64,000 nt of DNA from Lachnospiraceae bacterium. GTDB lineage: Bacteria > Bacillota > Clostridia > Lachnospirales > Lachnospiraceae. The notes under the pieces were generated by a model. It did not search any database and had not been told where the DNA came from. It saw nothing but the letters and a program-made list of their open reading frames with translations. How positions within the stretch are numbered: the stretch's first letter is position 1; each line of letters begins with the position of its first letter. The position numbers were made by a program, and so were the translations under genes. The stretch is taken from NCBI GenBank assembly GCA_017450065.1, contig JAFSYI010000063.1:30710-94709 (forward strand), in the 5' to 3' direction. Shown here piece after piece: positions 28,268 through 36,867 of the stretch.

Positions 28268-28522
28268 ATGTCTGAAATAGCGAGATTTTATGGTTTTGTA
28301 GTTTTTATGGACAATAATTTCGGCGGTTCTCCCAATGTGTTTATTGATTATGAAGAAGATGATATTAAAGGTCATTACGATCTGGTTAAGGGGGAATTTA
28401 CAGATGTGGAATTTCCCAATTACTTAATCCGGGTTATAGCCGAATGGATAAATGATCATATTCAGGTTCTTAATGCTATGTGGAATGAGAAGATGATAAC
28501 TAAGTTACCGGATTGGGAGTGA
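28268..28522 (+). CDS. Small protein, possibly DUF4160-like
   Basis: 84 residues, no signal peptide or membrane segment. The pattern PNVFIDYEEDD, then a short acidic beta-rich stretch and a C-terminal helix IAEWINDHIQVLNAMWNE resembles DUF4160 proteins, which often come in pairs with another small gene, as here. GGAGGAG gives a strong ribosome site. The resemblance is weak and the function unknown. The next gene starts 6 bp downstream. Confidence 0.5.
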   Translation: MSEIARFYGFVVFMDNNFGGSPNVFIDYEEDDIKGHYDLVKGEFTDVEFPNYLIRVIAEWINDHIQVLNAMWNEKMITKLPDWE

Positions 28523-28528
28523 TACATT

Positions 28529-28801
28529 ATGGCAGTACTGAAGAGGGTTCTTGATTATGAAATATGTTTGTGGGAGATAGAGGGGAATGCTCTTAGGGGT
28601 ATTCCTTTACTTCTTATAAGGAAGAATGGGTTTACAGAGATTGTGTCTTTTGAAGAGGGAACCGTAGTTCATGAAATGGGTGATAAAATATTGAGAGAAT
28701 CTGTAAAGGATGCCGTGTTTGGTTGGATAACAGAGAATAAGGATTATCTTCTGGAAGAATATAATAAAGCAAGCAGTTACAGCCGTGAGTATGAGGGATA
28801 G
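28529..28801 (+). CDS. Small hypothetical protein
   Basis: 90 residues, cytoplasmic by appearance, no recognised motif. It lies 6 bp after the preceding small gene and 3 bp before the following one, with GGGAGTG before the ATG, so the three are one transcription unit. A partner of the DUF4160-like protein is possible but unproven. Confidence 0.6.
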   Translation: MAVLKRVLDYEICLWEIEGNALRGIPLLLIRKNGFTEIVSFEEGTVVHEMGDKILRESVKDAVFGWITENKDYLLEEYNKASSYSREYEG

Positions 28802-28804
28802 TGA

Positions 28805-29191
28805 ATGATAGAAAACAGTAATATACTACAATTCGCAGAAGCACTGTGTAAATACAGTAATAAGGATGAAGAGTTCTGCAGGGAATTCATACGGAGGCTT
28901 GAGGAGTCTCCTGCGCTGTATAAGGAGTTCGCATACTATCTTGAGCATCAGGACTTCCTGTGTGAGATGAACATACAGGGGATAACTGTTCCCGATATCC
29001 TGGTATGGCAGGTGGATAAGTTCAAGGCCGGGATAGATGAAGGACGTTTCGAGCTTAAGTATAATGCTGACGCCATGCTTCTTATGGCTTTTAACACCAT
29101 GTATGAGGTGGAAAAGGATCCGTCGAAGTATCTTGAGAATTTCAGAACCGTAACGGGTTCGGATTACGAGGATAAGATCAAAGGATATTAA
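28805..29191 (+). CDS. Hypothetical protein
   Basis: 128 residues, mostly helical and acidic, no signal peptide and no recognised domain. GAGGGATAG precedes the ATG. It follows the two small genes directly and ends 82 bp before the antiporter operon. Confidence 0.6.
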   Translation: MIENSNILQFAEALCKYSNKDEEFCREFIRRLEESPALYKEFAYYLEHQDFLCEMNIQGITVPDILVWQVDKFKAGIDEGRFELKYNADAMLLMAFNTMYEVEKDPSKYLENFRTVTGSDYEDKIKGY

Positions 29192-29219
29192 ATATCACCG
29201 CATATGGTGTGTCAAGACC

Positions 29220-29248
29220 TTGCTAACCACTAAGTTTTGTGCTAACAT
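29220..29248 (+). promoter_or_regulatory. Candidate promoter of the antiporter operon
   Basis: TTGCTA at 29220-29225, 17-bp spacer, TAACAT at 29243-29248 (4 of 6). The word TGCTAAC occurs twice (29221 and 29240), overlapping both elements, so a regulator-binding repeat is an alternative reading. Confidence 0.35.
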
Positions 29249-29273
29249 AGGTGGGTAGACGAAAGGTGAGAGC

Positions 29274-29750
29274 ATGTACGCGGCATTATTTATTTTATGG
29301 ATAATATTTAACGGAAGGTTAACGCCGGAGGTGGCCATTATAGGGCTTATCGTATCGGCAGCAATCTTCCTTTTTATATGCAGATTTATGGATTACAGCA
29401 TTCGTAAAGAGAAGATGCTGTATATCCTTATCCCGTGGATGATCAAATACTTCTTTATATTGTTGACTGAAATAGTCAAAGCTAATTTTGCCACAGCGCG
29501 TTTCGTGCTGGATCCGAAGATAGAGGTGGAACCGAGGATCGTTACCTTCAAGCCGGAGCTTCATTATGATTTCCTTAAGGTGGTACTTGCGAATTCGATC
29601 ACGCTTACGCCGGGAACGATCACAATAGAAATAGAAGACGGTGTATATACTGTGCACTGTCTGGATATGGAGCTGGCAACCGACATAGGTTCGTCAGTAT
29701 TCGTGAAGGAATTAACCAAGGCACAGGAAAGGATGGACAGGGTCAGATGA
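29274..29750 (+). CDS. mnhE: Mrp/Mnh antiporter subunit E (MrpE/MbhA-like)
   Basis: 158 residues with two or three N-terminal membrane segments and a cytoplasmic domain. LVIRGRVTPE-like NGRLTPEVAIIGLIV at the start and TLTPGTITIEIEDGVYTVHCLD near the C-terminus are diagnostic of MrpE. It is the first gene of a long operon of cation/proton antiporter subunits. The complex exchanges Na+ (or similar) for H+ across the membrane. Its stop overlaps the next start by 4 bp. Confidence 0.9.
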   Translation: MYAALFILWIIFNGRLTPEVAIIGLIVSAAIFLFICRFMDYSIRKEKMLYILIPWMIKYFFILLTEIVKANFATARFVLDPKIEVEPRIVTFKPELHYDFLKVVLANSITLTPGTITIEIEDGVYTVHCLDMELATDIGSSVFVKELTKAQERMDRVR

Positions 29751-30169
29751 GCGGCGTTATGTCAGCACAGAATGTGCTCCTGACGGGAATAATGTTTTTA
29801 TATGCCGGTCTTGTGGTCCTTGTACTTATCAGGGCAGTCTCGGGACCGAGGATAGCCGACAGGCTTATGGCAATAAATATGATAGGTACCATAGGTATCT
29901 TCCTTATGGCTGTTACGGCGGTCAAGCTGGATGAGGAATACCTGCTGGATATCTGCGTGATTTATGCAATGATCAGCTTCCTTTCTGTTGTGATACTGAC
30001 GAAGGTTTATATGGGAGTCCATCTTGAGAATGAAATGAAGCGGCAGAAACAGGAAAGGCTGAGGCGTGAGAGCGAAGAGGCAAACGGAAACAGGGATAAG
30101 GAAGAGGATGAGCTTGACAGACTGCTGAAGGGTCTTGAAGAGCTTTCGGACGGGGCTGCAGGTAATTGA
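29747..30169 (+). CDS. mnhF: Mrp/Mnh antiporter subunit F (MrpF/MbhB-like)
   Basis: 140 residues with three membrane segments in the first 85 and the MrpF signature RAVSGPRIADRLMAINMIGT, LLDICVIYAMISFLSVV. The last 50 residues are an unusually long, highly charged tail compared with the roughly 90-residue standard MrpF. ATG overlaps the mnhE stop. A MITE-like element separates it from mnhG. Confidence 0.9.
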   Translation: MSGVMSAQNVLLTGIMFLYAGLVVLVLIRAVSGPRIADRLMAINMIGTIGIFLMAVTAVKLDEEYLLDICVIYAMISFLSVVILTKVYMGVHLENEMKRQKQERLRRESEEANGNRDKEEDELDRLLKGLEELSDGAAGN

Positions 30170-30184
30170 GAACATAAAATAAAT

Positions 30185-30327
30185 GTAACTATTCAGAACA
30201 GGCTCAAAATACTGCGTATTTTTCGCTGTTTTGGATTCATCCAATACATAAATTTATAAAATACAGTTCTTACAAGCAAGCTTGACGCCCTGTATTTTAA
30301 AATTTATGTGCTGTTCTGAATAGTTAC
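30185..30327. mobile_element. MITE-like element with 17-bp perfect terminal inverted repeats
   Basis: GTAACTATTCAGAACAG at 30185-30201 is the exact reverse complement of 30311-30327. AAAT flanks both ends (30181-30184 and 30328-30331), a possible target duplication. Inside are a 7-bp hairpin (30206-30212 with 30216-30222) and a 19-20 bp stem (30247-30266 with 30290-30308, one base unpaired), so the transcript could fold as a three-way junction. No protein is encoded. It lies in the operon between mnhF and mnhG. A decayed relative is seen at 48999-49032. Confidence 0.7.
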
Positions 30328-30413
30328 AAATAAATAAAAGACAAAAGAAAGCAGTGAATAAAAGTCAGAGGAAACAGAAAACGGGCACAGGATTATAAAC
30401 GGGAGATATCTGT

Positions 30414-30731
30414 ATGGAATGGGTAAGATTTATCGCGGCTGCCATATGCCTGATATTTGCAGCCGTCATGGAATGTATAGCGGTATTCGGAGTATATAAG
30501 TTTAAGTTCGTCATGAACAGGATGCATTCGGCAGCCATTGGGGATACCATGGGGCTTATGCTTGGGGCACTGGGACTTATGCTCCTTAAGGGCAGCAGGT
30601 GGTTTTCGTATAAGATGGCTTTGGTTGTACTGTTTTTGTGGATGACTTCCACCATATCATCTCATGTGATCATGAGGATGGAGTACAATATCGATCAGAA
30701 AGCTGTAGAGGAGGAGACGGGAGGAAGATGA
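30414..30731 (+). CDS. mnhG: Mrp/Mnh antiporter subunit G (MrpG/MbhC-like)
   Basis: 105 residues with three membrane segments. The motif VYKFKFVMNRMHSAAIGDTMGL is the MrpG signature (FPDFYTRLHAAT in classical relatives). Gene end overlaps the next start by 4 bp. The gap of about 240 bp from mnhF is filled by the MITE-like element; the cassette otherwise has no gaps between consecutive subunits. Confidence 0.87.
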   Translation: MEWVRFIAAAICLIFAAVMECIAVFGVYKFKFVMNRMHSAAIGDTMGLMLGALGLMLLKGSRWFSYKMALVVLFLWMTSTISSHVIMRMEYNIDQKAVEEETGGR

Positions 30732-31024
30732 CAGTATTTGCATGTTTATTGCTGGGCTTTCTTATAGCCTGCGCGATTGCCACGTGTCTTCATAAGACAC
30801 TGCTTACATCGATAATCATTTTCATGGCATACAGTACGGTCATGAGCGTTATATGGGCTCTGCTGGAATCACCGGATCTTGCCATCACCGAGGCAGCGGT
30901 GGGTGCCGGGGTAACGTCCATACTTTTCTTTGTAACGCTTAAGAAGATCAAGGCCGTGGAGGCCTTCGAGATAAATACGGTAAGTGATGACGGCAGTGAT
31001 GACAGTACACATGGCACCGTATAG
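30728..31024 (+). CDS. MbhD-like small membrane subunit (DUF4040)
   Basis: 98 residues, three membrane segments. ESPDLAITEAAVGAGVTSILFFVTLKKI matches the MbhD/DUF4040 domain that in classical Mrp complexes is part of the C-terminal region of MrpA but is a free subunit in archaeal Mbh-type complexes. Start chosen at ATG 30728, which overlaps the mnhG stop by 4 bp. Confidence 0.8.
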   Translation: MTVFACLLLGFLIACAIATCLHKTLLTSIIIFMAYSTVMSVIWALLESPDLAITEAAVGAGVTSILFFVTLKKIKAVEAFEINTVSDDGSDDSTHGTV

Positions 31025-31077
31025 CATCCCAAAGATATATAAACCAACAGTCATAAGAGAAAAGAACGCACAGATAA

Positions 31078-32049
31078 ATGAGCAGGAAAAGAAGAGATTA
31101 CAAATCAACATTTTACAGCAGAATAGAGAACTTCGTTAACGGCAAAGAGGAGTTTCTGCTTTACAGGGAAAAAAAGGAATCGGATGTCCAGAGGCTTGAG
31201 ACGCTCGAAGAGGAGCTTACCGAGGCTGCCGATCTTCTTGAAATGCGGGAGGAGCTGCAGTGGATGAGGGATCACACGGAGCCTCTTGATTTCCTCAAGA
31301 GATTCCACAGGCTTTACGGCGTTATTGCAGCACTTGTATGTTTTACAATGATGGTACTGCTGCTTGTCACCGTATCGTGGCTGCCCAGATTCGGAAATGC
31401 AGACAATCCTGCCAATAATGAGGTTATAAAGAGATATATCGAGAAGGGTGAGGAAGAAACGGGAGCCGTAAACATAGTTACCGGTCTTATCCTTAATTAC
31501 CGTGGCTTTGATACCATGGGCGAGACCCATGTGCTTTTTATTGCGGCCAGTTGTGTCATGATCCTGCTCCTTATTGCCGAGGGTGAGGAAAAGAGAGCGG
31601 GCTATGCCTTTGACAGATATCTTGAACCGAAGAACGACATCATAATCCAGAAGGTGGCGGCCTTTTTAGTCCCCATGGTTTTTGTACTTGGGATATACGT
31701 TATACTTAACGGTCATCTGTCACCCGGAGGAGGATTCTCGGGAGGAGCCATCATAGGAGCGGGACTTATCATGTACGTATCGGCGTACGGCTTCCGCAAG
31801 ACGGAGCGCTTTTTCAACGAGCATGTATATAAAGTAGCCAAGGTGAGCGCACTGTGCTTCTATGTGTGCTGCTTAAGCTATTATTTCTATATGGGCGCAC
31901 ACGGGTATGATAACCATATTTCACTGGGCACACCCGGAAACATTATTAGCAGCGGCCTCATTCTGTTTATAAATATTTTTGTCGGAACCGAGGTGGCATG
32001 TACCATGTATGCATTCTATGCCCTGTTCAGAAAGGGGGGACTCGAATGA
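31078..32049 (+). CDS. mnhB: Fused MbhE-like and MrpB-like antiporter subunit
   Basis: 323 residues. Residues about 1-80 are a charged, coiled-coil-prone cytoplasmic extension not normally found in MrpB. Residues about 85-180 contain NIVTGLILNYRGFDTMGETHVLFIAA, the MbhE-type element. Residues about 190-320 are MrpB proper (YVILNGHLSPGGGFSGGAIIG). So a subunit pair separate in Mbh complexes is fused. The ribosome site is weak. The stop overlaps the next start by 4 bp. Confidence 0.85.
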   Translation: MSRKRRDYKSTFYSRIENFVNGKEEFLLYREKKESDVQRLETLEEELTEAADLLEMREELQWMRDHTEPLDFLKRFHRLYGVIAALVCFTMMVLLLVTVSWLPRFGNADNPANNEVIKRYIEKGEEETGAVNIVTGLILNYRGFDTMGETHVLFIAASCVMILLLIAEGEEKRAGYAFDRYLEPKNDIIIQKVAAFLVPMVFVLGIYVILNGHLSPGGGFSGGAIIGAGLIMYVSAYGFRKTERFFNEHVYKVAKVSALCFYVCCLSYYFYMGAHGYDNHISLGTPGNIISSGLILFINIFVGTEVACTMYAFYALFRKGGLE

Positions 32050-32555
32050 TTGGTCCCAATCTTTTCTATAACGTATTTTCTGTGGCGGCGGTGATACTCT
32101 TTTCGGTCGGATTCACAACACTTATGCTTCACCGGAACATGATAAAGAAGATAATCGGATTCAATATAATGGATACTGCCGTATATCTCTTGCTTGCCAG
32201 CAAGGGCTATATTTTCGGCAGGAAGGCTCCGATCATCGTTAACGGTATTAAGAGTACGGAAGCCTACATTAATCCCATTCCCGCGGGACTTGTGCTTACG
32301 GGTATAGTTGTTTCCGTATCGGTTACGGCGCTTATGCTGGCCATAACGATAAGGCTGTATGAACGTTATCATTCGCTTGATATTGATGAAATATCATTAA
32401 AGGCAAGGATGGATGCTCCGGGAAGAAACAAATACAGGAAGAAGGAGCCCAATCGAAACGTTGATGCACAAGCAGCCGCAAAGAACGGAGGTATTAAAGG
32501 TAAGGACGCCGTTAATAAAGGTAAGGATAAAACAGTCACGGAGGGCAGGAAATGA
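32046..32555 (+). CDS. mnhC: Mrp/Mnh antiporter subunit C (NuoK-like)
   Basis: 169 residues: three membrane segments with NuoK/MrpC features (KKIIGFNIMDTAVYLLLASKG, IPAGLVLTGIVVSVSVTALMLAI), then a 50-residue basic, Lys/Gly-rich tail that normal MrpC lacks. ATG 32046 overlaps the mnhB stop; an in-frame ATG 48 bp upstream is not needed. The gene end overlaps mnhD by 4 bp. Confidence 0.88.
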   Translation: MIGPNLFYNVFSVAAVILFSVGFTTLMLHRNMIKKIIGFNIMDTAVYLLLASKGYIFGRKAPIIVNGIKSTEAYINPIPAGLVLTGIVVSVSVTALMLAITIRLYERYHSLDIDEISLKARMDAPGRNKYRKKEPNRNVDAQAAAKNGGIKGKDAVNKGKDKTVTEGRK

Positions 32556-34045
32556 GCTGGATAGAAAACTGTGTCCCTCTGTCGATAATCATATGTCTTA
32601 TGGGCGGCATCATAAGCTCGGCGATAAAGGGCGAGGCGGCAAGAAAACTTACAGTAACTCTTATAACGGCAGTGGCCTTGATGAACGCTTTGGTACTTGG
32701 TTATACTGTGCGGCTGGGTCATGAGTTCGTATATGTTATGGGCAGGTTTCCGGCACCATGGGGAAATGAGCTCCGTGCGGGATGCCTTGAGGGACTGATG
32801 GGGCTGTTCTTTTCCGTGATAATGCTCCTGTCTGTCCTAGGCGGTGTGAGAGGGCAGAATGATGATATCAGGCCGGGCAGGATGAACCTTTATTTCATCA
32901 TGATAAACCTTATGATGAGCTCGCTGATGGCGCTGGTTTATACCAACGACCTGTTCACGGCATATGTGTTCGTTGAGATTAATACAATGGCTGCCTGTGC
33001 TCTTATTATGATCAGGGATAACGGTCATACACTTGTGGCTGCTACCAAATACATGATAATGAGTCTGCTTGGCTCCGGTCTTCTGCTTATCGGGATAAGC
33101 ATGCTGTATTCGATAACCGGACAGCTTCTTATGCCGAACATCAGGGACGCGGTTGACAGGCTGGCGGAATCGGGTGAATATGCGATACCGCTTACGGTTA
33201 TAATCGGACTTCTGAGCGTTGCTCTTGCCATCAAGAGTGCACTGTATCCCTTCCACAGCTGGCTGCCGGAGGCGTACGGCTTCTCAACTGCATCCTCAGC
33301 TGCGATACTTTCATCTCTGGTGAGCAAGGGTTATATTTTCCTTCTTATCAAGATATTCTACCGTGTCATCGGGATGCAGGTAATGGTGGGACACAAGATA
33401 ACCAATATCCTGTTTGCTTTCGGCATCATAGGAATGATAATGGGTTCGGTAACCGCTATAAGGCAGACTGATGTGAGGCATCTTATCGCTTACTCCTCGA
33501 TAGCTCAGATAGGTTATATATACATGGGCATCGGGCTTGGAAGCACGGCCGGAATGATCGCCGCAGTATTCCATATATTATCGCACGGAGCTACGAAATC
33601 GATGCTGTTTATCGCACAGAGAGGACTTGTTGAGGTATCAAACGGAAGCAAGAACTTCACAGACCTTAAGGGCTCCGGACTTCGCAATAAGCTTTCGGGC
33701 GTTGCTTTCGCAGTGGGCGCATTTTCGATGGTAGGTATTCCGCTACTGGCAGGCTTTACCTCGAAGGTTTATTTTGCCAAGGCTGCAATTACGGCAGTTG
33801 ATGCGAAGATGTGGATCGCCATGATCACGCTGGCGATCTCGACGATACTTAACGCGGTATATTTCATCCGGGCAACAATATCAATCTATACCCCGAGAAA
33901 TATGAATTATGCGGACCCCAAATACAGACCGGGCATAATGACCGACATTGCGCTTGTCTGTTTTATAGCACTTAATTTCTTCCTGGGAGTTCTTTCTTAT
34001 CCCATATATCATACGATAGAGCTGGGACTTAAGATATTTGGTTAG
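32552..34045 (+). CDS. mnhD: Antiporter subunit D (MrpD/NuoN-like pump), copy 1
   Basis: 497 residues with about 14 membrane segments. The Glu of FVEINTMAAC (TM5) and Lys of IKSALYPFHSWLPEAYGFST (TM7), which form the proton-path pair in this family, are present. RHLIAYSSIAQIGYI and SHGATKSMLFI are further family motifs. It sits at the MrpD position right after mnhC. Confidence 0.9.
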   Translation: MSWIENCVPLSIIICLMGGIISSAIKGEAARKLTVTLITAVALMNALVLGYTVRLGHEFVYVMGRFPAPWGNELRAGCLEGLMGLFFSVIMLLSVLGGVRGQNDDIRPGRMNLYFIMINLMMSSLMALVYTNDLFTAYVFVEINTMAACALIMIRDNGHTLVAATKYMIMSLLGSGLLLIGISMLYSITGQLLMPNIRDAVDRLAESGEYAIPLTVIIGLLSVALAIKSALYPFHSWLPEAYGFSTASSAAILSSLVSKGYIFLLIKIFYRVIGMQVMVGHKITNILFAFGIIGMIMGSVTAIRQTDVRHLIAYSSIAQIGYIYMGIGLGSTAGMIAAVFHILSHGATKSMLFIAQRGLVEVSNGSKNFTDLKGSGLRNKLSGVAFAVGAFSMVGIPLLAGFTSKVYFAKAAITAVDAKMWIAMITLAISTILNAVYFIRATISIYTPRNMNYADPKYRPGIMTDIALVCFIALNFFLGVLSYPIYHTIELGLKIFG

Positions 34046-34056
34046 GGGATTGTTAA

Positions 34057-35352
34057 ATGTACCTTTTAAAGGACGTATCCATTTACTTCAGGCCGGATAC
34101 ACTGGGACTTATGTTTCTGATGCTGACCGCTGCCATGTGGATAATGGATCTGATCTATTCAATTGAATATATGAAAGGTGAGAAACACAGGAAACGCTTT
34201 TACCTGTTCTATGTGCTGACACTTATCAGCATGTGCGGCATATGCATGGCCGGAAATCTCATAACCATGTATATGTGCTATGAGCTGATGGCGATCGCAA
34301 CCCTGCCTCTTGTATTGCATGAGCAGACTGAAGATGCGATCGCGGCAGGTAAGAAATACATCTTCTATTCGGTGGGAGGTGCATTTCTGGGACTTGTGGG
34401 CTTCTTCTTCATATACGTATATGGAGATACGCTTAACTTTACGCCGGGTGGAGTTCTCAATACGGTAAGGCTTGCCGGACATGAGAATGCGATGAGGGTA
34501 GTGACCCTGCTGGTTATTATAGGCTTCGGCTCCAAGGCGGGCATGTTCCCGCTTCATGGATGGCTTCCCACAGCGCATCCGGTGGCACCGTCTCCTGCTT
34601 CGGCTTTTCTGTCCGGAAACATAACGAAGATGGGCGTTTTCGTGATAATAAGATATCTTTATTATCTGGTGGGCGCTGATCTTATAAAGGGTACATGGGT
34701 GCAGTACACCTTCCTTGGACTTACCGTTCTTACGATCGTAATGGGATCCATGATGGCTTACAAAGAGCAGGTATTTAAGAAGAGGCTTGCGTACTCAACT
34801 GTCAGCCAGGTAAGCTATGCACTGTTTGGGATCGCTCTGTTTAACAGGATCGGACTGATCGGAGGACTGCTGCATGTGATATTTCATTCGTTTGCGAAGA
34901 ATACACTGTTCGAGGTTGCAGGCGCCGTGATCCTTAAGACAGGCAAAAAGAAGGCGGATGATTATAAGGACATGGCAAGATACATGCCCATAACCATGTG
35001 CTGCTATACGCTTGTTTCGCTTACTCTTGTGGGTATTCCTCCCACAAGTGCTTTCCTGAGCAAGTGGTATCTTGCAACCGGCTCTCTGGAAACAGAGCTG
35101 AGCGTTATCTCGTGGCTCGGTCCTGTAGCACTTATAATAAGCGCACTGCTTACGGCCGGTTATCTTTTAAGCATTACGCTTAAGGCTTTCTTCCCGGGCG
35201 ATGAATATGACTATCCCTGCCTTGAGAAGAAGGAGCCCGGTAAATACATGCTGATACCCATGCTCATAATGTCGGTTCTCTCGGTTATGATGGGTATCTG
35301 GGCAGAACCTGTCATGCGGGTTGCCAGGCTTATCGCAGCGAGTATTTTGTAG
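34057..35352 (+). CDS. NuoM/MrpD-like antiporter subunit, copy 2
   Basis: 431 residues, polytopic. It keeps the Glu in YMCYELMAIATLPLV and the Lys in GFGSKAGMFPLHGWLPTAHP plus RLAYSTVSQVSY and HSFAKNTLF. It is shorter than copy 1. The gene begins 11 bp after copy 1, so this is part of the same transcription unit. An extra pump-like subunit of this type is not part of a standard seven-subunit Mrp antiporter. Confidence 0.88.
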   Translation: MYLLKDVSIYFRPDTLGLMFLMLTAAMWIMDLIYSIEYMKGEKHRKRFYLFYVLTLISMCGICMAGNLITMYMCYELMAIATLPLVLHEQTEDAIAAGKKYIFYSVGGAFLGLVGFFFIYVYGDTLNFTPGGVLNTVRLAGHENAMRVVTLLVIIGFGSKAGMFPLHGWLPTAHPVAPSPASAFLSGNITKMGVFVIIRYLYYLVGADLIKGTWVQYTFLGLTVLTIVMGSMMAYKEQVFKKRLAYSTVSQVSYALFGIALFNRIGLIGGLLHVIFHSFAKNTLFEVAGAVILKTGKKKADDYKDMARYMPITMCCYTLVSLTLVGIPPTSAFLSKWYLATGSLETELSVISWLGPVALIISALLTAGYLLSITLKAFFPGDEYDYPCLEKKEPGKYMLIPMLIMSVLSVMMGIWAEPVMRVARLIAASIL

Positions 35353-35359
35353 GAGAAAA

Positions 35360-36823
35360 ATGACTAAGTACATGATAATCGTTCCGATCCTCTTTCCGAT
35401 AATCACGGGAGCGATACTTCCGCTTTTCAGGTTCACGGAAAGAAAGAGCAGGAACATCTACACAGAGCTTGTGACTCTGCTTAATTCAATAATGGTATGG
35501 ATACTGCTGTTCAATGCGCCGAAGGGCTCGGTAAGGGCACTTAATCTTGCCGGTGATCTGGAGATAACCTTCATGGTGGACGGACTTGGTTCGGTGTTCG
35601 CGGGGCTTATAGCATTTCTGTGGCCGATAGCGACCCTGTATGCCTTTGAGTATATGGAGCATCACGGTAAGGAGAACACCTTCTTTACCTTCTATACGAT
35701 GACCTACGGAGTAACTCTGGGAATTGCATTGGCAGCCAATCTCATGACCATGTATATGTTTTATGAGATGCTGACTCTTGTGACTCTTCCGCTTGTTATG
35801 GCCGGAATGAGCAGAGAGGCCATAATGGCCGGACGGAAATATATTCTGTATTCAATGGGTGGAGCTGCCTTTGCTTTTATCGGGTTTATATTTATCTTCA
35901 CTTTCGGTACCACAATGAACTTTGTTCCCGGGGGTGTACTGCAGGGAGCGGATATTGCGGGCAGAGGAAACCTTCTGAGAGCCGTATATGTACTTGCTGT
36001 TCTTGGCTTCGGCGTTAAGGCAGCGATCTTTCCCTTCCACAGATGGCTTCCGACGGCATCCATAGCTCCGACGCCGGTTACGGCTCTGCTGCATGCTGTG
36101 GCAGTCGTAAAAGCAGGTGCTTTTGCGATAATAAGGATCACCTATTACAGCTTCGGAACGGAATTCCTGAAGGGGACATTTGCCCAGCATACGGTAATGT
36201 GCTTTGCCATGGTGACGATCATCTTCGGATCCGCCAGAGCGGTCAAGGAGCCGCATTTCAAGAGAAGGCTGGCTTATTCAACAGTAAGCAATCTTTCATA
36301 TATTGTCTTCGGGGCTTCGCTTATGACGCAGGCCGGACTGGCAGCGGCATTAACTCATATGATATATCATGCAGTGATAAAGATCACGCTGTTCTTCTGT
36401 GCAGGTGCGGTGCTTGTAAGAACACATAAGGAGTATGTAAAGGAATTGAACGGACTGGGATACAGGATGCCCGTAACCTTTGCCGCCTTTACCGTAGGAG
36501 CCCTGTCGCTTACCGGTGTTCCGCCGTTTCCAGGATTTATCAGTAAATGGAATCTGTGTACTGCGGCTGTGGCCGAAGGAACGCCTTATGCATATGCAGG
36601 AACAGGTGTGCTGCTTACATCGGCATTCCTTACCGCCATATATATGTTCACGACACTGTTCCGGGCTTATTTCCCGAAGGATGATTTTGATCCTAAGACA
36701 ATACAGGGCTTCAGCGATCCGGGATGGCAGATGTGTGTACCGTTTGTGATATTTATTATTGTAATGACAGTGCTTGGATTCACGGCTCCCATAGTGTACA
36801 GGATATGCAGCGGGGTCATGTGA
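35360..36823 (+). CDS. NuoM/MrpD-like antiporter subunit, copy 3
   Basis: 487 residues, polytopic. Conserved Glu in MFYEMLTLVTLPLVM and Lys in GVKAAIFPFHRWLPTASIAP, then VKEPHFKRRLAYSTVSNLSY. Very similar in layout to copy 2, pointing to tandem duplication. Start at ATG 35360, directly behind AGGAG (35351-35355), which itself overlaps the stop of the previous gene. Confidence 0.88.
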   Translation: MTKYMIIVPILFPIITGAILPLFRFTERKSRNIYTELVTLLNSIMVWILLFNAPKGSVRALNLAGDLEITFMVDGLGSVFAGLIAFLWPIATLYAFEYMEHHGKENTFFTFYTMTYGVTLGIALAANLMTMYMFYEMLTLVTLPLVMAGMSREAIMAGRKYILYSMGGAAFAFIGFIFIFTFGTTMNFVPGGVLQGADIAGRGNLLRAVYVLAVLGFGVKAAIFPFHRWLPTASIAPTPVTALLHAVAVVKAGAFAIIRITYYSFGTEFLKGTFAQHTVMCFAMVTIIFGSARAVKEPHFKRRLAYSTVSNLSYIVFGASLMTQAGLAAALTHMIYHAVIKITLFFCAGAVLVRTHKEYVKELNGLGYRMPVTFAAFTVGALSLTGVPPFPGFISKWNLCTAAVAEGTPYAYAGTGVLLTSAFLTAIYMFTTLFRAYFPKDDFDPKTIQGFSDPGWQMCVPFVIFIIVMTVLGFTAPIVYRICSGVM

Positions 36824-36867
36824 TAGAAAAGTATAGCTTTTAGTAACTACAGTAACGGAGAGAATAT

